Below are positions 17,614 through 25,918 of a DNA stretch of 64,000 nucleotides, piece after piece. The position numbers and the translations under genes were made by a program. A model generated the notes under the pieces. It worked only from the letters and a program-made list of their open reading frames with translations. It was not told the DNA's origin and made no database searches. The stretch comes from Sutcliffiella horikoshii DSM 8719 (lineage in GTDB: Bacteria; Bacillota; Bacilli; Bacillales; Bacillaceae_I): NCBI GenBank assembly GCA_001648575.1, contig LQXN01000059.1, positions 62,001 through 126,000 of the forward strand. Reading direction: 5' to 3'. Positions within the stretch are counted from its first letter, which is position 1, and the number at the start of each line of letters is the position of its first letter.

Positions 17614-17670
17614 CTACCCTCCATCTGAAGCCACTTTGTACATCATCAAACGAACGTAAATATTTTGCAT
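17614..17670 (-). CDS. 18-residue leader ORF directly upstream of bmrC
   Basis: A near-ideal AGGAGG, eight bases from an ATG at 17670, starts an ORF encoding MQNIYVRLMMYKVASDGG. It ends 41 bp before bmrC and begins 51 bp after the second terminator hairpin. Being downstream of the attenuator, it could couple translation into bmrC or act as a second sensing peptide. No homologue is known to me; the strong ribosome site is the main evidence. Confidence 0.5.
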   Translation of the reverse strand: MQNIYVRLMMYKVASDGG

Positions 17671-17720
17671 TTTAATTTCCTCCTGAAGGTATATTTTTGG
17701 AAAATTATAGAAATGTTTTT

Positions 17721-17759
17721 AGACAAAAAATGGCATACCGAACGTTAATCGGTATGCCA
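17721..17759 (-). terminator. Second leader terminator before bmrC
   Basis: TGGCATACCG (17731-17740) pairs with CGGTATGCCA (17750-17759), a perfect 10-bp stem with a 9-base loop. In the minus direction it is followed by TTTTTTGTCT. It lies between the bmrB-like ORF and the bmrC genes. Confidence 0.8.
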
Positions 17760-17773
17760 CCTTTTTTCTCCAT

Positions 17774-17809
17774 AAAAAAGCACACGTCACGCCCTATTGG
17801 TGACCTGTG
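17774..17809 (-). terminator. First leader terminator, with competing antiterminator in bmrB
   Basis: CACACGTCAC (17781-17790) pairs with GTGACCTGTG (17800-17809), 9 of 10 positions, followed on the minus strand by CTTTTTT. Its arm at 17800-17808 is also perfectly complementary to 17882-17890, within the 3' part of the bmrB-like ORF. The two pairings exclude each other, the signature of ribosome-dependent attenuation. Confidence 0.75.
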
Positions 17810-17854
17810 TTCCCTTAAAAAGTTATCTATTAAGCAATAGGAACAGAAAAGGAG

Positions 17855-17983
17855 TTAAAAACAAACCCCAAAACTTTCAGGACAGGTCACAAGATTTATT
17901 AAGTTATTGTTTTTGACAGTATTGCCGATGTTGCCCAATTTCCCGATCACAATTTCAATTGTCATAAACTTAATCATCTTCAT
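17855..17983 (-). CDS. bmrB: BmrB-like leader peptide (42 residues)
   Basis: The ORF begins MKMIKFMTIEIVIGKLGNIG and ends LVTCPESFGVCF; GGGAGG precedes the ATG at 17983. In B. subtilis a small ORF, bmrB, is in the same place and controls bmrCD when translation-inhibiting drugs stall the ribosome on it (established for that system). Here the ORF contains one strand of an antiterminator pairing (17882-17890), so a ribosome stalled or absent at this point would change which hairpin forms. I cannot verify sequence homology to BmrB, so the name is by position and function. Confidence 0.7.
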   Translation of the reverse strand: MKMIKFMTIEIVIGKLGNIGNTVKNNNLINLVTCPESFGVCF

Positions 17984-18358
17984 AACCTCCCTTTCCTAAA
18001 ATTTAGTTTGTTTCATATAATTTCCACTTTTTTAACTTACCACCCTGTACAAGCACTTGTCAATCACCAATTTAACTAAAATTAAGATTGTTTGAATATT
18101 TCAGTCATGTTACATTTGTTAAATTTTATGAAGGGGGACAGACCCACACAGGAGTTTTCCCTGCTACAACGAAGCCTCACGCATTTTTGGGCATTTGTGT
18201 TCTCCTCTTGCTATTTTTGGATTAAACTGTTATTCTAAAGAAGAATTATTTTTGTTCGGTATGTAAGGATTCAAAGTTAAGATTTAACTTTCGCCTTGAT
18301 ATTTTTAAGAGCAAGAATAGTAATACATTGTGTGGCAAGCACACTAGGAGGTAACAAC

Positions 18359-18559
18359 ATGTTACAAGGTACAGTAAAATGGTTTAACGCAGAAAAAGGA
18401 TTCGGATTCATCGAACGCCAAGACGGAGACGACGTATTCGTTCACTTCTCAGCGATCCAAGGCGAAGGTTTCAAATCTTTAGAAGAAGGTCAGTCTGTTA
18501 CATTTGAAATCGTTCAAGGTAACCGTGGCGACCAAGCTGCTAACGTTAACAAAGCATAA
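18359..18559 (+). CDS. Cold-shock protein (CspB/CspD type)
   Basis: The 66-residue OB-fold protein has both RNP motifs: KGFGFIE (residues 16-22) and VFVHFSAI. It binds single-stranded RNA/DNA and acts as an RNA chaperone. The ATG at 18359 follows TAGGAGG at eight bases. A long AT-rich stretch upstream probably gives a long 5' UTR, as is usual for csp genes. From 17984 to 18358 I find only the bmr promoter region, this leader and a short GGGGGACAGACCCA motif, no further gene. Confidence 0.93.
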   Translation: MLQGTVKWFNAEKGFGFIERQDGDDVFVHFSAIQGEGFKSLEEGQSVTFEIVQGNRGDQAANVNKA

Positions 18560-18580
18560 TTTATAGCACAGCATATAAAA

Positions 18581-18608
18581 GGCTCCCAGCGATGGGAGCC
18601 TTTTTGTT
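18581..18608 (+). terminator. csp terminator
   Basis: GGCTCCCA pairs with TGGGAGCC around GCGA, followed by TTTTTGTTTT. Confidence 0.88.
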
Positions 18609-18744
18609 TTGCACTTTTTATTTAATTCTGCACAGTTCTAAACTTCCGAATACCTCCATTTAGCCCCTCCCCTCCCAATTAACACCTATTTCCCGCACTT
18701 CTTTTAATGAGTAAAGCACTTTATCAACTTGTGACTAATTTGTT

Positions 18745-18816
18745 AAAGATGTATTTTATATATTACTTTAATGGTGACCTTCATATATAATAAAGATGTA
18801 TTTAAAATATATCTTT
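18745..18816 (+). promoter_or_regulatory. Two NsrR-like operators before hmp
   Basis: Two related AT-rich palindromes, both starting AAAGATGTATTT, lie at 18745-18769 and 18792-18816. The second is the better dyad (AAAGATGTAT facing ATATATCTTT) and ends 20 bp before the hmp start. They resemble NsrR-type NO-responsive sites, which control hmp in Bacillus. The protein binding is inferred. Confidence 0.55.
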
Positions 18817-18835
18817 AAAGGGGAGGCATTTTTAG

Positions 18836-20068
18836 ATGCTTAGCTCAAAAACAATTGAAATTGTTAAATCAACCGCTCCAGTTCTAGCCGTAAAGGGTGA
18901 GGAGATTACCACCCATTTCTATAAAACTCTATTTTCCAATCATCCTGAACTATTAAATATCTTTAATCATGCTAATCAAAAGAAAGGACGCCAGCAAACC
19001 GCTTTGGCAAACACCGTCTATGCCGCAGCTACATACATCGATAAGCTGGAAGTCCTGCTGCCAGCCGTAAAGCAGATTGCCCACAAGCATAGGAGTTTGG
19101 CTGTTAAACCTGAGCATTATCCGATTGTTGGAGAACATTTGCTTGAAGCAATAAAGGCCGTGCTTGGAGATGCAGCAACAGATGAGATTATTGAAGCATG
19201 GGGAGAAGCCTATGGAGTCATTGCAGATGTGTTCATATCCGTAGAAAAAGAAATGTATGAGGCAGCGTCACATCAGCCTGCCGGTTGGGAAGATTTTAAA
19301 GACTTTGAAGTGGTGGAAAAAGTGAAGGAAAGCGACCTTATTACTTCCTTCTACTTGAAGCCTGTTGATGGATCTGCTGTACCGTCTTTCACACCAGGAC
19401 AATACATTACAATCAGACTCTCCATTCCCGGAGAAACTAACTTATTCAATCGTCAGTACAGTTTATCTGATGCCACCAACGGGGAGTGCTTCCGGATCTC
19501 TGTCAAAAAAGAAAATGGGGACCCTGATGGGGTAGTATCCAATTATCTTCACGATCAGGTAGAACCAGGCTATACCTTGGAAGTGACAGCACCAGCGGGT
19601 GATTTTATTCTTGAAACAAATCTAGACTCACCTGTTTACTTAATAAGTGGAGGTGTCGGCATCACACCAATGTTAAGTATGTTGAAGACCATAGCCAAAG
19701 AACAACCGGCAAGACCAACCACTTTCATTCACGCTGCCAGGAATGGCTCTGTACATGCATTCAAAGATGAGGTCAGAGAATCCATTGAAATAATGGAGAA
19801 CGGGAAAAAGCTATTTGTTTATGAGAGTCCATCAGATGAGGATATAAGATTAGGTTCTTTCCATGAACAAGGTTATATCACGGAATCTATGTTAAAAGCA
19901 TTAAACATAGATAAAGAAGCACTGTATTATGTGTGTGGACCAGTTCCATTCATGAAGTTTGTCATCTCGTTGCTTGGTAAACTTGGAGCGGCTGAGGAAA
20001 ATATCAGATACGAGTTTTTCGGACCTTCTATTGATATGAAAAAGGAAAAAGAGATGGCGGTTAAATAA
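18836..20068 (+). CDS. hmp: Flavohaemoglobin, nitric oxide dioxygenase
   Basis: The 410-residue protein has a globin domain (residues 1-135) with proximal-His region KHRSLAVKPEHYPIVGEHLL, an FAD-binding reductase domain with RQYSLSD near residue 205, and an NAD(P)H domain with GGVGITPMLSML near residue 275. Hmp converts nitric oxide and oxygen to nitrate. Its length and domain order are those of the family. GGGGAGG precedes the ATG. Two palindromes upstream suggest NO-dependent regulation through NsrR. Confidence 0.95.
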   Translation: MLSSKTIEIVKSTAPVLAVKGEEITTHFYKTLFSNHPELLNIFNHANQKKGRQQTALANTVYAAATYIDKLEVLLPAVKQIAHKHRSLAVKPEHYPIVGEHLLEAIKAVLGDAATDEIIEAWGEAYGVIADVFISVEKEMYEAASHQPAGWEDFKDFEVVEKVKESDLITSFYLKPVDGSAVPSFTPGQYITIRLSIPGETNLFNRQYSLSDATNGECFRISVKKENGDPDGVVSNYLHDQVEPGYTLEVTAPAGDFILETNLDSPVYLISGGVGITPMLSMLKTIAKEQPARPTTFIHAARNGSVHAFKDEVRESIEIMENGKKLFVYESPSDEDIRLGSFHEQGYITESMLKALNIDKEALYYVCGPVPFMKFVISLLGKLGAAEENIRYEFFGPSIDMKKEKEMAVK

Positions 20069-20078
20069 TTCTAACGGA

Positions 20079-20117
20079 AGAGCTTGCTGCCTTTTGTCCA
20101 GCAGGCTCTTTGTTGTT
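20079..20117 (+). terminator. hmp terminator
   Basis: AGAGCTTGCTG pairs with CAGCAGGCTCT (one G-T pair), followed by TTGTTGTTT. Confidence 0.75.
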
Positions 20118-20132
20118 TGGGATCATTGGGAG

Positions 20133-20169
20133 CAAAAAAAATACCCCCGCTCTTAATCAAGAGCAGGGG
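20133..20169 (-). terminator. Terminator of the tenI-thiE operon
   Basis: CCCCGCTCTT pairs with AAGAGCAGGGG with one bulge. Read on the minus strand it is followed by TATTTTTTTT. It lies about 120 bp beyond thiE. Confidence 0.78.
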
Positions 20170-20286
20170 ACTAAATGCAAACATGTTATAAAGTAAATGG
20201 TGACTTTATTATAACACTTCTTTTAGAGATTAGTGATTATTTTTTGACAATATTGTGAATAGAACTACAAAGAAGTCTACCGTTTA

Positions 20287-20925
20287 TCATTTCCCTATAC
20301 AACGAGAAAATTCTGATGCAGCGGCAAATGGGGATCCGGCCTTTGTGATAGCTGATATCACTGCAACTCCATCAGCTCCCGACTTCAATACCTCCCCAGT
20401 ATGTTCCACAGAAATACCACCTATGCCAACTATCGGGATCGTCATACCAGCATTCCGGATTTGCCTGATAACCTCTGGTCCTTTCACTTCCCTGATGTCT
20501 TTTTTGGTGGTGGTGAAGTACATGGGACCGACTCCTATGTAATCTGCACCATGGTTTACAGCCGCTTCGGCCTCTTCAACCGTGTGACAAGAAACACCGA
20601 TGATCATCCCGGAAATCAGCTTTTCCTTCGCCACCGGAAAAGCTGTATCCTCCTGTCCGATATGGACACCATCCGCTCCAATTTCCACTGCCAGGTCGAT
20701 ATCGTCATTTACGATAAATCGGATATCATGCCTCTTGCATGTTTTCTTAAGCTCTAGTGCAAGTTCTTTTTTTTCGGCCCCGACCTTTGCATCGTGGCCT
20801 TTTTCACGAAATTGAAAAAGAGTGATTCCTCCATTAATTGCTTCTTGCAGAACACCACTTGGGTCGCGACCATTACAATCAGAACTCCCCATAACAAAAT
20901 ACAGGTTCAATTCTTCCCTTTTCAT
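20287..20925 (-). CDS. thiE: Thiamine-phosphate synthase
   Basis: The 212-residue TIM-barrel protein joins HMP-pyrophosphate with the thiazole phosphate to give thiamine phosphate. Supporting motifs are LFQFREKG (about residue 36), VNDDIDLAVEIGADGVHIGQED, YIGVGPMY..TTTK (phosphate and pyrophosphate site) and VGIGGI near residue 168. It is the last gene of the operon, overlapping thiD by four bases. A second ThiE-like protein, TenI, is encoded at the other end; the intact substrate motifs here identify this one as the synthase. Confidence 0.93.
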   Translation of the reverse strand: MKREELNLYFVMGSSDCNGRDPSGVLQEAINGGITLFQFREKGHDAKVGAEKKELALELKKTCKRHDIRFIVNDDIDLAVEIGADGVHIGQEDTAFPVAKEKLISGMIIGVSCHTVEEAEAAVNHGADYIGVGPMYFTTTKKDIREVKGPEVIRQIRNAGMTIPIVGIGGISVEHTGEVLKSGADGVAVISAITKAGSPFAAASEFSRCIGK

Positions 20926-21725
20926 ACCCCTACACCAGACTTTCTGTAGGCCCAGTGATTTGTGGGACCGTGACCATTGCCTATACCAAGCTCATTCTCG
21001 ATTGCACAATGAATAAAACGTTTCGCCGTCAAGATCGCCTGCTCAGGTGTATTACCTTTAGCAAGGCCTGCTGCAATGGCGGCCGCAAATGTACAGCCGG
21101 TGCCATGGGTATGCCTAGTATTGATCCGCATGCTTTTCAATTCCTGAAAACTGCTGCCGTCATACACAAGGTCTATCAGTTCCTCCCCTTCGCCATGTCC
21201 GCCTTTGATCACCACATGGGAGGCTCCGAGTTTGTGAAGGATCCGAGCAGCTTCCTTTCTCCTGCCCATTGTATCCAAGCTCATTTCCGTCAGCACTTCG
21301 GCCTCTGGAATATTGGGCGTAGTTACAGTTGCTAGTGGTAAAAGTTTTTCCCGGATGGCCCGGATGGCGTCTTCTTGTAAAAGCCTTGCTCCACCCTTGG
21401 CTATCATGACAGGGTCTACCACTACATTCCCCCAGCCAAATTCTGCGATTTTGTTGGCTATCGACTCAATGATGACTCCACTGAAAAGCATTCCAGTCTT
21501 TAATGCATCGGGACGTAGATCTTCTGAAATGGAATGCAATTGATCCAAAACCATGTCAACTGGTATCGGATAGACACTTTGGACCCCTAAAGTGTTTTGT
21601 GCGGTCAAAGCAGTGATGGCCGACATCCCATATACATCCAGTTCCTGAAAAGTTTTGATATCTGCCTGAATGCCTGCCCCTCCGCCACTATCGGAACCTG
21701 CTATCGTCAATACTTTTGCTATCAT
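20922..21725 (-). CDS. thiD: Hydroxymethylpyrimidine/phosphomethylpyrimidine kinase
   Basis: The 267-residue ribokinase-fold enzyme phosphorylates HMP and HMP-phosphate. It shows the substrate motif GSDSGGGAGIQADIKTFQ near the N-terminus, DPVMIAKGG near residue 105 and the C-terminal catalytic HTHGTGCTFAAAIAAGLAKG motif with its anion hole. It lies between thiF and thiE in the TPP-riboswitch-controlled operon. Confidence 0.94.
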   Translation of the reverse strand: MIAKVLTIAGSDSGGGAGIQADIKTFQELDVYGMSAITALTAQNTLGVQSVYPIPVDMVLDQLHSISEDLRPDALKTGMLFSGVIIESIANKIAEFGWGNVVVDPVMIAKGGARLLQEDAIRAIREKLLPLATVTTPNIPEAEVLTEMSLDTMGRRKEAARILHKLGASHVVIKGGHGEGEELIDLVYDGSSFQELKSMRINTRHTHGTGCTFAAAIAAGLAKGNTPEQAILTAKRFIHCAIENELGIGNGHGPTNHWAYRKSGVGV

Positions 21726-21741
21726 AGATTTCCTCAGTCCC

Positions 21742-22770
21742 TTATCCTAAATATCGGTGATATAATGTTTTCGCTCTAGCGATATCTTTTGTCCCATGAA
21801 CCAGCACTCTACCGTCCTGGAATGCTACCAGACGATGTCCTTCCACCTGAAAGGACATCAGGTATGGATTGGATTCCACTCCTATCCCCTGGGATGTCAA
21901 AAGATTTTTTATTGCAATCAGGCTCCTACCTTCCGCCATAGATTCCGCAGGCCTTATCTGTACAGAATCTCTCCCGCAAAGAACGGCAGTTTTTGTCTGA
22001 TTTTCAAAGGATAGATGGGGGTGCGTCTGATTTTCTCCACAACTTGAACATCCGGGATCCTTTAATTTTTCCACATTCAATGAAACATACTGATTCTTCC
22101 ACATATCAAAAGAAACTAGCTTTCGATTGCAGTCCATGAGATTTCCGGATAATATTTTCAATGCCTCTGCGACTTGATGGGCAACCACCATTCCTACAGC
22201 CGGAGCAATGATACCTACTGTATCGCAGGTTGCCCCGCCTAAAGGAACTGTTTTCAGCAAACACTGCAAGCATGGTGTTTCTCCAGGAAAGATCGTAAAA
22301 GAAATACCGTAACTCCCCACACATGCCCCATAAATCCATGGAATACCATGCTTTTGACTTATATCATTCATTATCATTCGGATATCAAAGTTATCGGTTG
22401 CATCAAGCATTAGGTCGAATTTTTCTTTTCTCACAAGTGACTCCAGGGCATCTGCAGTGACATCTGCAACCTGTGCGTCAATTTCCACACCCGAATTGAT
22501 CAGCTTTAACCGTGCCTTTGCTGCCACAGCTTTGGGCATCTTTTCTTGTGCATCCTTTTCGCTATAAAGCTGTTGGCGTTGAAGATTGCTCCACTCCACA
22601 TAATCCCTGTCTATGATGGTGAGTTTTCCGACTCCCGCTCTTACCAGCGCCTCCGCATTTCCTGTGCCCAATGCTCCTGCACCGATGAGCAACACGTTTT
22701 TCTCACCAATGCGTTTTTGACCTTCCACTCCAATCGGTGCGAACAAGGTCTGCCGTGAATATCGATCCAT
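21742..22770 (-). CDS. thiF: ThiF-type adenylyltransferase of thiazole synthesis
   Basis: The 342-residue E1-like enzyme adenylates the C-terminal Gly of ThiS before sulfur transfer. It has the nucleotide motif LIGAGALGTGNAEAL (about residue 27), the catalytic region MLDATDNFDIRMI, and Zn-binding cysteines in CLQC and CSSC. A C-terminal extension past residue 250 is present. The ATG overlaps the thiG stop (TAATG). It could be called MoeB from sequence alone; the operon decides for ThiF. Confidence 0.92.
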   Translation of the reverse strand: MDRYSRQTLFAPIGVEGQKRIGEKNVLLIGAGALGTGNAEALVRAGVGKLTIIDRDYVEWSNLQRQQLYSEKDAQEKMPKAVAAKARLKLINSGVEIDAQVADVTADALESLVRKEKFDLMLDATDNFDIRMIMNDISQKHGIPWIYGACVGSYGISFTIFPGETPCLQCLLKTVPLGGATCDTVGIIAPAVGMVVAHQVAEALKILSGNLMDCNRKLVSFDMWKNQYVSLNVEKLKDPGCSSCGENQTHPHLSFENQTKTAVLCGRDSVQIRPAESMAEGRSLIAIKNLLTSQGIGVESNPYLMSFQVEGHRLVAFQDGRVLVHGTKDIARAKTLYHRYLG

Positions 22771-23537
22771 TACCCGACACTCATTCCTTCACTCGGGCTG
22801 CTGGCTGTCGCGTAGCGTTTCTTTTCCATTCTTCCAGCCTCATATCCGAGACGCCCAGCTTCAATTGCAAGTTTCATGGCTTCTGCCATTTTCACGGGAT
22901 CTTTTGCTGCTGAAACGGCCGTATTCAATAACACGCCATCCGCTCCCAATTCCATCGCCTTCGCAGCGTCTGCCGGCGAACCAATTCCTGCATCCACAAT
23001 AACCGGTACATTGGATTGCTCGATAATGAAGCCCAAGTTCAATTCGTTAATGATTCCTTGTCCGGAACCGATTGGAGAGGCACCTGGCATGATGGCGTGG
23101 GCACCAAGCTCCTCTAGTTTTCTAGCAAGCACAACATCATCTGAAGTGTAAGGTAGCACCGTAAAGCCCTCTTTTAATAGTTCTTCTGTTGCCTTCAACG
23201 TTTCAACCGGATCAGGCAATAGTGTTTTCCAACAACCGATCACTTCTACCTTGATCATGTCACAAAGACCAGAAGCCTTCGCAAGCTTGGCGATTCTTAC
23301 AGCTTCTTCCGCTGTTTTTGCACCTGCTGTGTTTGGTAGCAGTGTATATTTCTTTAAATCTAGTTTTTCCAAAAAGTTTGGCTGACCTGCTTCAAAGATG
23401 TTCATCCTTCTGACTGCGAATGTCAGTATTTCTGATTCTGAAACATCCACCGCCTGTTTTTGTATATCGAAGTCCGGGTACTTCCCTGTTCCTAATAACA
23501 ACCTTGAATTAAATGAATATGAACCAATTTTCAACAT
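22770..23537 (-). CDS. thiG: Thiazole synthase
   Basis: The 255-residue TIM-barrel enzyme forms the thiazole ring from deoxyxylulose phosphate, dehydroglycine and ThiS thiocarboxylate. The lysine in MIKVEVIG (about residue 96) is the Schiff-base residue, and PIGSGQGI and [13 protein letters not shown] form the phosphate site. It follows thiS by one base. Its length and motifs are standard. Confidence 0.95.
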   Translation of the reverse strand: MLKIGSYSFNSRLLLGTGKYPDFDIQKQAVDVSESEILTFAVRRMNIFEAGQPNFLEKLDLKKYTLLPNTAGAKTAEEAVRIAKLAKASGLCDMIKVEVIGCWKTLLPDPVETLKATEELLKEGFTVLPYTSDDVVLARKLEELGAHAIMPGASPIGSGQGIINELNLGFIIEQSNVPVIVDAGIGSPADAAKAMELGADGVLLNTAVSAAKDPVKMAEAMKLAIEAGRLGYEAGRMEKKRYATASSPSEGMSVG

Positions 23538-23538
23538 A

Positions 23539-23742
23539 TTAACCGCCTCCTACGAAATGTACTAATTCTAATTGATCCCCGTCTTGTACGTTTTCTGCAC
23601 TGTGATGATCTTTTTGTAAAATTTCTTTGTTCTTTTCCACAATGACTACCTTCTGATCCAGTTGAAAGTGTTCTAACACTTCTGCTACCGTTGTGACAGT
23701 ATCAGGAATTTCAATCGGGTCACCATTGATGATAAGTTTCAT
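23539..23742 (-). CDS. thiS: Sulfur carrier protein ThiS
   Basis: The 67-residue ubiquitin-like protein begins [19 protein letters not shown] and ends in the di-glycine tail HFVGGG, which is adenylated by ThiF and then thiocarboxylated. The ATG at 23742 has AAGGGGTGA upstream. A GTG at 23751 would add three residues and overlap the thiO stop, but fits the family less well. Confidence 0.92.
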   Translation of the reverse strand: MKLIINGDPIEIPDTVTTVAEVLEHFQLDQKVVIVEKNKEILQKDHHSAENVQDGDQLELVHFVGGG

Positions 23743-23747
23743 GTAAC

Positions 23748-24875
23748 TCACCCCTTTGCATATTCTTCTGATCTATTTAACTTGAACGCCTCCATATAAA
23801 CTGGCAGAGGTTCATTCTGAATCATTTTTGTTACAAATTTCCCCGTGATTGGTGAAAGGAGAATGCCGTTTCGGTAATGTCCGGTTGCGATGACGAGATT
23901 CTTATATTTCAGGTGTCGCCCAAGATATGGTAGACCATCGCCTGTTTGAGGACGTATTCCCGACCAGAACCGTTCAAAAGTGGCAGACTTTACTGCAGGG
24001 AGCACTTTAGCAGCCTCTTTCATTAATTGAAAAAGCCCTCCTACCGTGACATTCTCTGAAAATGTATCAGGGACCATGGTGGCTCCGATAACCAATCGGT
24101 TTCCACTCTTCGGAACTAGATAGCAGCTTTCTGTAAAAACCGTGCTGGAGAGCAACGGCCGTTCTGTGATGACAGAAAAGCATTCCCCCTTTACAGGATA
24201 AGCGGGTAAGGGAATCCCACACTCATCTAAGAGCCTTTTACTCCAAGCACCTGTTGCAACGACTATATTTGCCCCGTGGAACTTACCGTCACTTGTCTCT
24301 ACTCCACTAATCTCATCTCCATCTTTAATGAGGGAATACACTTCTGCATACTCTTTCACATCAGCTCCTAGGTTCACTGCCGATTTTGCAAATGCATGTG
24401 TCAGCCTTTCAGGGTTGACATGGCCATCCATCGGTATGTCCATCCCTCCCAAAAGAGCATCCGAAAGTTGCCCCTCCCTTTCTGCCACTTGTTGCGGAGC
24501 AAGCCATTCTGCCCGCTCGCCTAACATTTGTTGAAAGGCAATCGTGCTTTTCAGATGCCGTGCCTCTTCCTCTTTCAATGCAAGCTTCAGCATCCCTTTC
24601 TGCACAAGCTCTATATCGATGCCCGAGTGTTCTTTTAATTCGTATTGCAGAGAGGGGAACATGGCCCTGCTTTCCTTGGCAATATCAAAAAGAGCACCTT
24701 CTTCTGTCACTTCCACCTGTGCTCCAAGCATGCCGGCAGCTGCACTCGATGCCTTTCCAGCCAGCTTATCCCTCTCTAAAAGCAATACTTTCTTTCCCTC
24801 TCTGGCAAGGTAGTAGGCAATTGAACAGCCGTTGACACCACCACCGATGATAATCACGTCATAGCTTCTATTCAT
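23748..24875 (-). CDS. thiO: Glycine oxidase ThiO
   Basis: The 375-residue FAD amino acid oxidase makes dehydroglycine for ThiG. It opens with VIIIGGGVNGCSIAYYLARE and an acidic ribose-binding LLERD, has a central MDIPMDGHVNPERLTHAF, and ends with the DAO-family GIRPQTGDGLPYLG and ATGHYRNGILLSPITG. It overlaps tenI by four bases. Confidence 0.93.
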   Translation of the reverse strand: MNRSYDVIIIGGGVNGCSIAYYLAREGKKVLLLERDKLAGKASSAAAGMLGAQVEVTEEGALFDIAKESRAMFPSLQYELKEHSGIDIELVQKGMLKLALKEEEARHLKSTIAFQQMLGERAEWLAPQQVAEREGQLSDALLGGMDIPMDGHVNPERLTHAFAKSAVNLGADVKEYAEVYSLIKDGDEISGVETSDGKFHGANIVVATGAWSKRLLDECGIPLPAYPVKGECFSVITERPLLSSTVFTESCYLVPKSGNRLVIGATMVPDTFSENVTVGGLFQLMKEAAKVLPAVKSATFERFWSGIRPQTGDGLPYLGRHLKYKNLVIATGHYRNGILLSPITGKFVTKMIQNEPLPVYMEAFKLNRSEEYAKG

Positions 24876-25486
24876 CCAATCTCCTCCTTTTCTGCATGCA
24901 AGGCTGCTTGAAAGGATTTAGCTGCCTGAACCGTATCTTCTGCATCCATAATTCCGGACATGACCGCAATTCCTCCGGCACCGGAAACCCTAAGCTCCTT
25001 AAGCTTGTCAGGAGTTATTCCACCTATTGCAATAACGGGAATCCTCAATGATTTTGTTAGCCTTCTTAATTCCATCAGACCTTTTGGTATCAAACCTTCC
25101 TTAGAAGAGGTCGAATAGATATGGCCATATAGGATAAAATCAGCGCCGTCCCTTTCTGCCTGTATAGCCTCTTCATAACTATGTACCGACTTACCAACCC
25201 TTAAATCAGCAAAATTTCTGCGAATCTCTGAAACTCCGAGACTGTGAAAGGCCAGTTGTACACCTCCGACATTAAGTACATGGGCAACATCGACACGGTC
25301 GTTTATGATGATTTTTCCCGGCCTGACACCAGATCTAATTAATTCATCCACTAGCTCAAAGACTTCATTAGCACTTCGGTGTTTTTCTCTTACATGGATG
25401 AAATCCACTGACTCATGGACTTCACTCAAGATGGCAACAAGCTCTTCCTTTGTTTTTTTGCCATCTGTAATTAGATGTAATTGCAA
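24872..25486 (-). CDS. tenI: Thiazole tautomerase TenI
   Basis: The 204-residue ThiE-like barrel has FIHVREKHRS, NDRVDVAHVLNVGGVQLAFH and AIGGITPDKLKEL. It lacks ThiE's GTTK-like pyrophosphate loop, having FILYGHIYSTSSKEG instead. In Bacillus TenI aromatises the ThiG product to the thiazole carboxylate. It is the first gene of the operon, followed by thiO as in B. subtilis, though tenA is in the second operon here. Confidence 0.9.
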   Translation of the reverse strand: MQLHLITDGKKTKEELVAILSEVHESVDFIHVREKHRSANEVFELVDELIRSGVRPGKIIINDRVDVAHVLNVGGVQLAFHSLGVSEIRRNFADLRVGKSVHSYEEAIQAERDGADFILYGHIYSTSSKEGLIPKGLMELRRLTKSLRIPVIAIGGITPDKLKELRVSGAGGIAVMSGIMDAEDTVQAAKSFQAALHAEKEEIG

Positions 25487-25533
25487 AGATCCTCACCCTT
25501 TTTTAAAAATCTTAAATGTCTGTTTAACTCCTC

Positions 25534-25660
25534 TTGATTTCCGTTTCAGGGGTTCGCTTTCCGCGGGGCGATGCTTGAGCCTCCTCACAACGCTTCAGGG
25601 GTCTCAAGCTACCGCTACCTCCCGCAGGAGTCTCTCCCCTTACACTCCAATCAACAGGGG
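25534..25660 (-). repeat. Family A repeat core in the thi operon leader (copy A9)
   Basis: On the minus strand the stretch runs from TGTTGATTGGAG through GACTCCTGCGGGAGG and GAGGAGGCTCAAGC to CCCCGCGGAAAGCG and GGAAATCAAG. It corresponds to the GC-rich core of family A without the CAGTGTG and CAGTCTG ends. Its helix GCTTGAG/CTCAAGC (25603-25609 with 25573-25579) covaries with the other copies. It lies between the riboswitch terminator and tenI, so it is transcribed in the 5' UTR. Confidence 0.75.
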
Positions 25661-25683
25661 ATTCTCGTGTAATATTATTAAGC

Positions 25684-25720
25684 AAACAAAAAACCCACTC
25701 TTTAACGTAAAGAGTGGGTT
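25684..25720 (-). terminator. TPP riboswitch terminator before tenI
   Basis: AAACCCACTCTTT-type arms pair over 12 bp (25692-25703 with 25709-25720), followed on the minus strand by TTTTTGTT. It is about 40 bp downstream of the aptamer and is the expression platform. Confidence 0.85.
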
Positions 25721-25759
25721 TCATCTATGTGTGGTATGTAGAGCCAACAGTGATAGAAC

Positions 25760-25858
25760 ATTTCCACTTCCCTACGCTAGTACGATCTAGATCAGGTTCA
25801 AAGGGTCTGGAAATCACTCTTTCCATCTCAGTCACTATTGACTCCCCCAGTGTTACGG
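25760..25858 (-). promoter_or_regulatory. TPP riboswitch (THI element) of tenI-thiE
   Basis: The minus strand has ACTGGGGGAGTC, CTGAGATGG, and then GAACCTGATCTAGATC and CTAGCGTAGGGAAGTGG, the invariant pieces of the TPP aptamer in order. Binding of thiamin pyrophosphate should favour the terminator at 25684-25720 and switch the operon off. Confidence 0.95.
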
Positions 25859-25878
25859 GTTATTTAATTGATGGCTTC

Positions 25879-25906
25879 AGTATAGCACACAATTCCTTAT
25901 TTTCAA
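25879..25906 (-). promoter_or_regulatory. Sigma-A promoter of the tenI-thiE operon
   Basis: TTGAAA (25906-25901) and TATACT (25884-25879) on the minus strand are 16 bp apart. The site fits between the ykoC stop and the riboswitch. Confidence 0.65.
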
Positions 25907-25918
25907 AAGATATGCATA

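Noticed and set aside
18124-18150. GGGGGACAGACCCACACAGG motif between bmrB and csp, considered as a small RNA or repeat hairpin
   Set aside because: No matching arm or terminator follows, and the motif occurs once in the window, so nothing can be supported.
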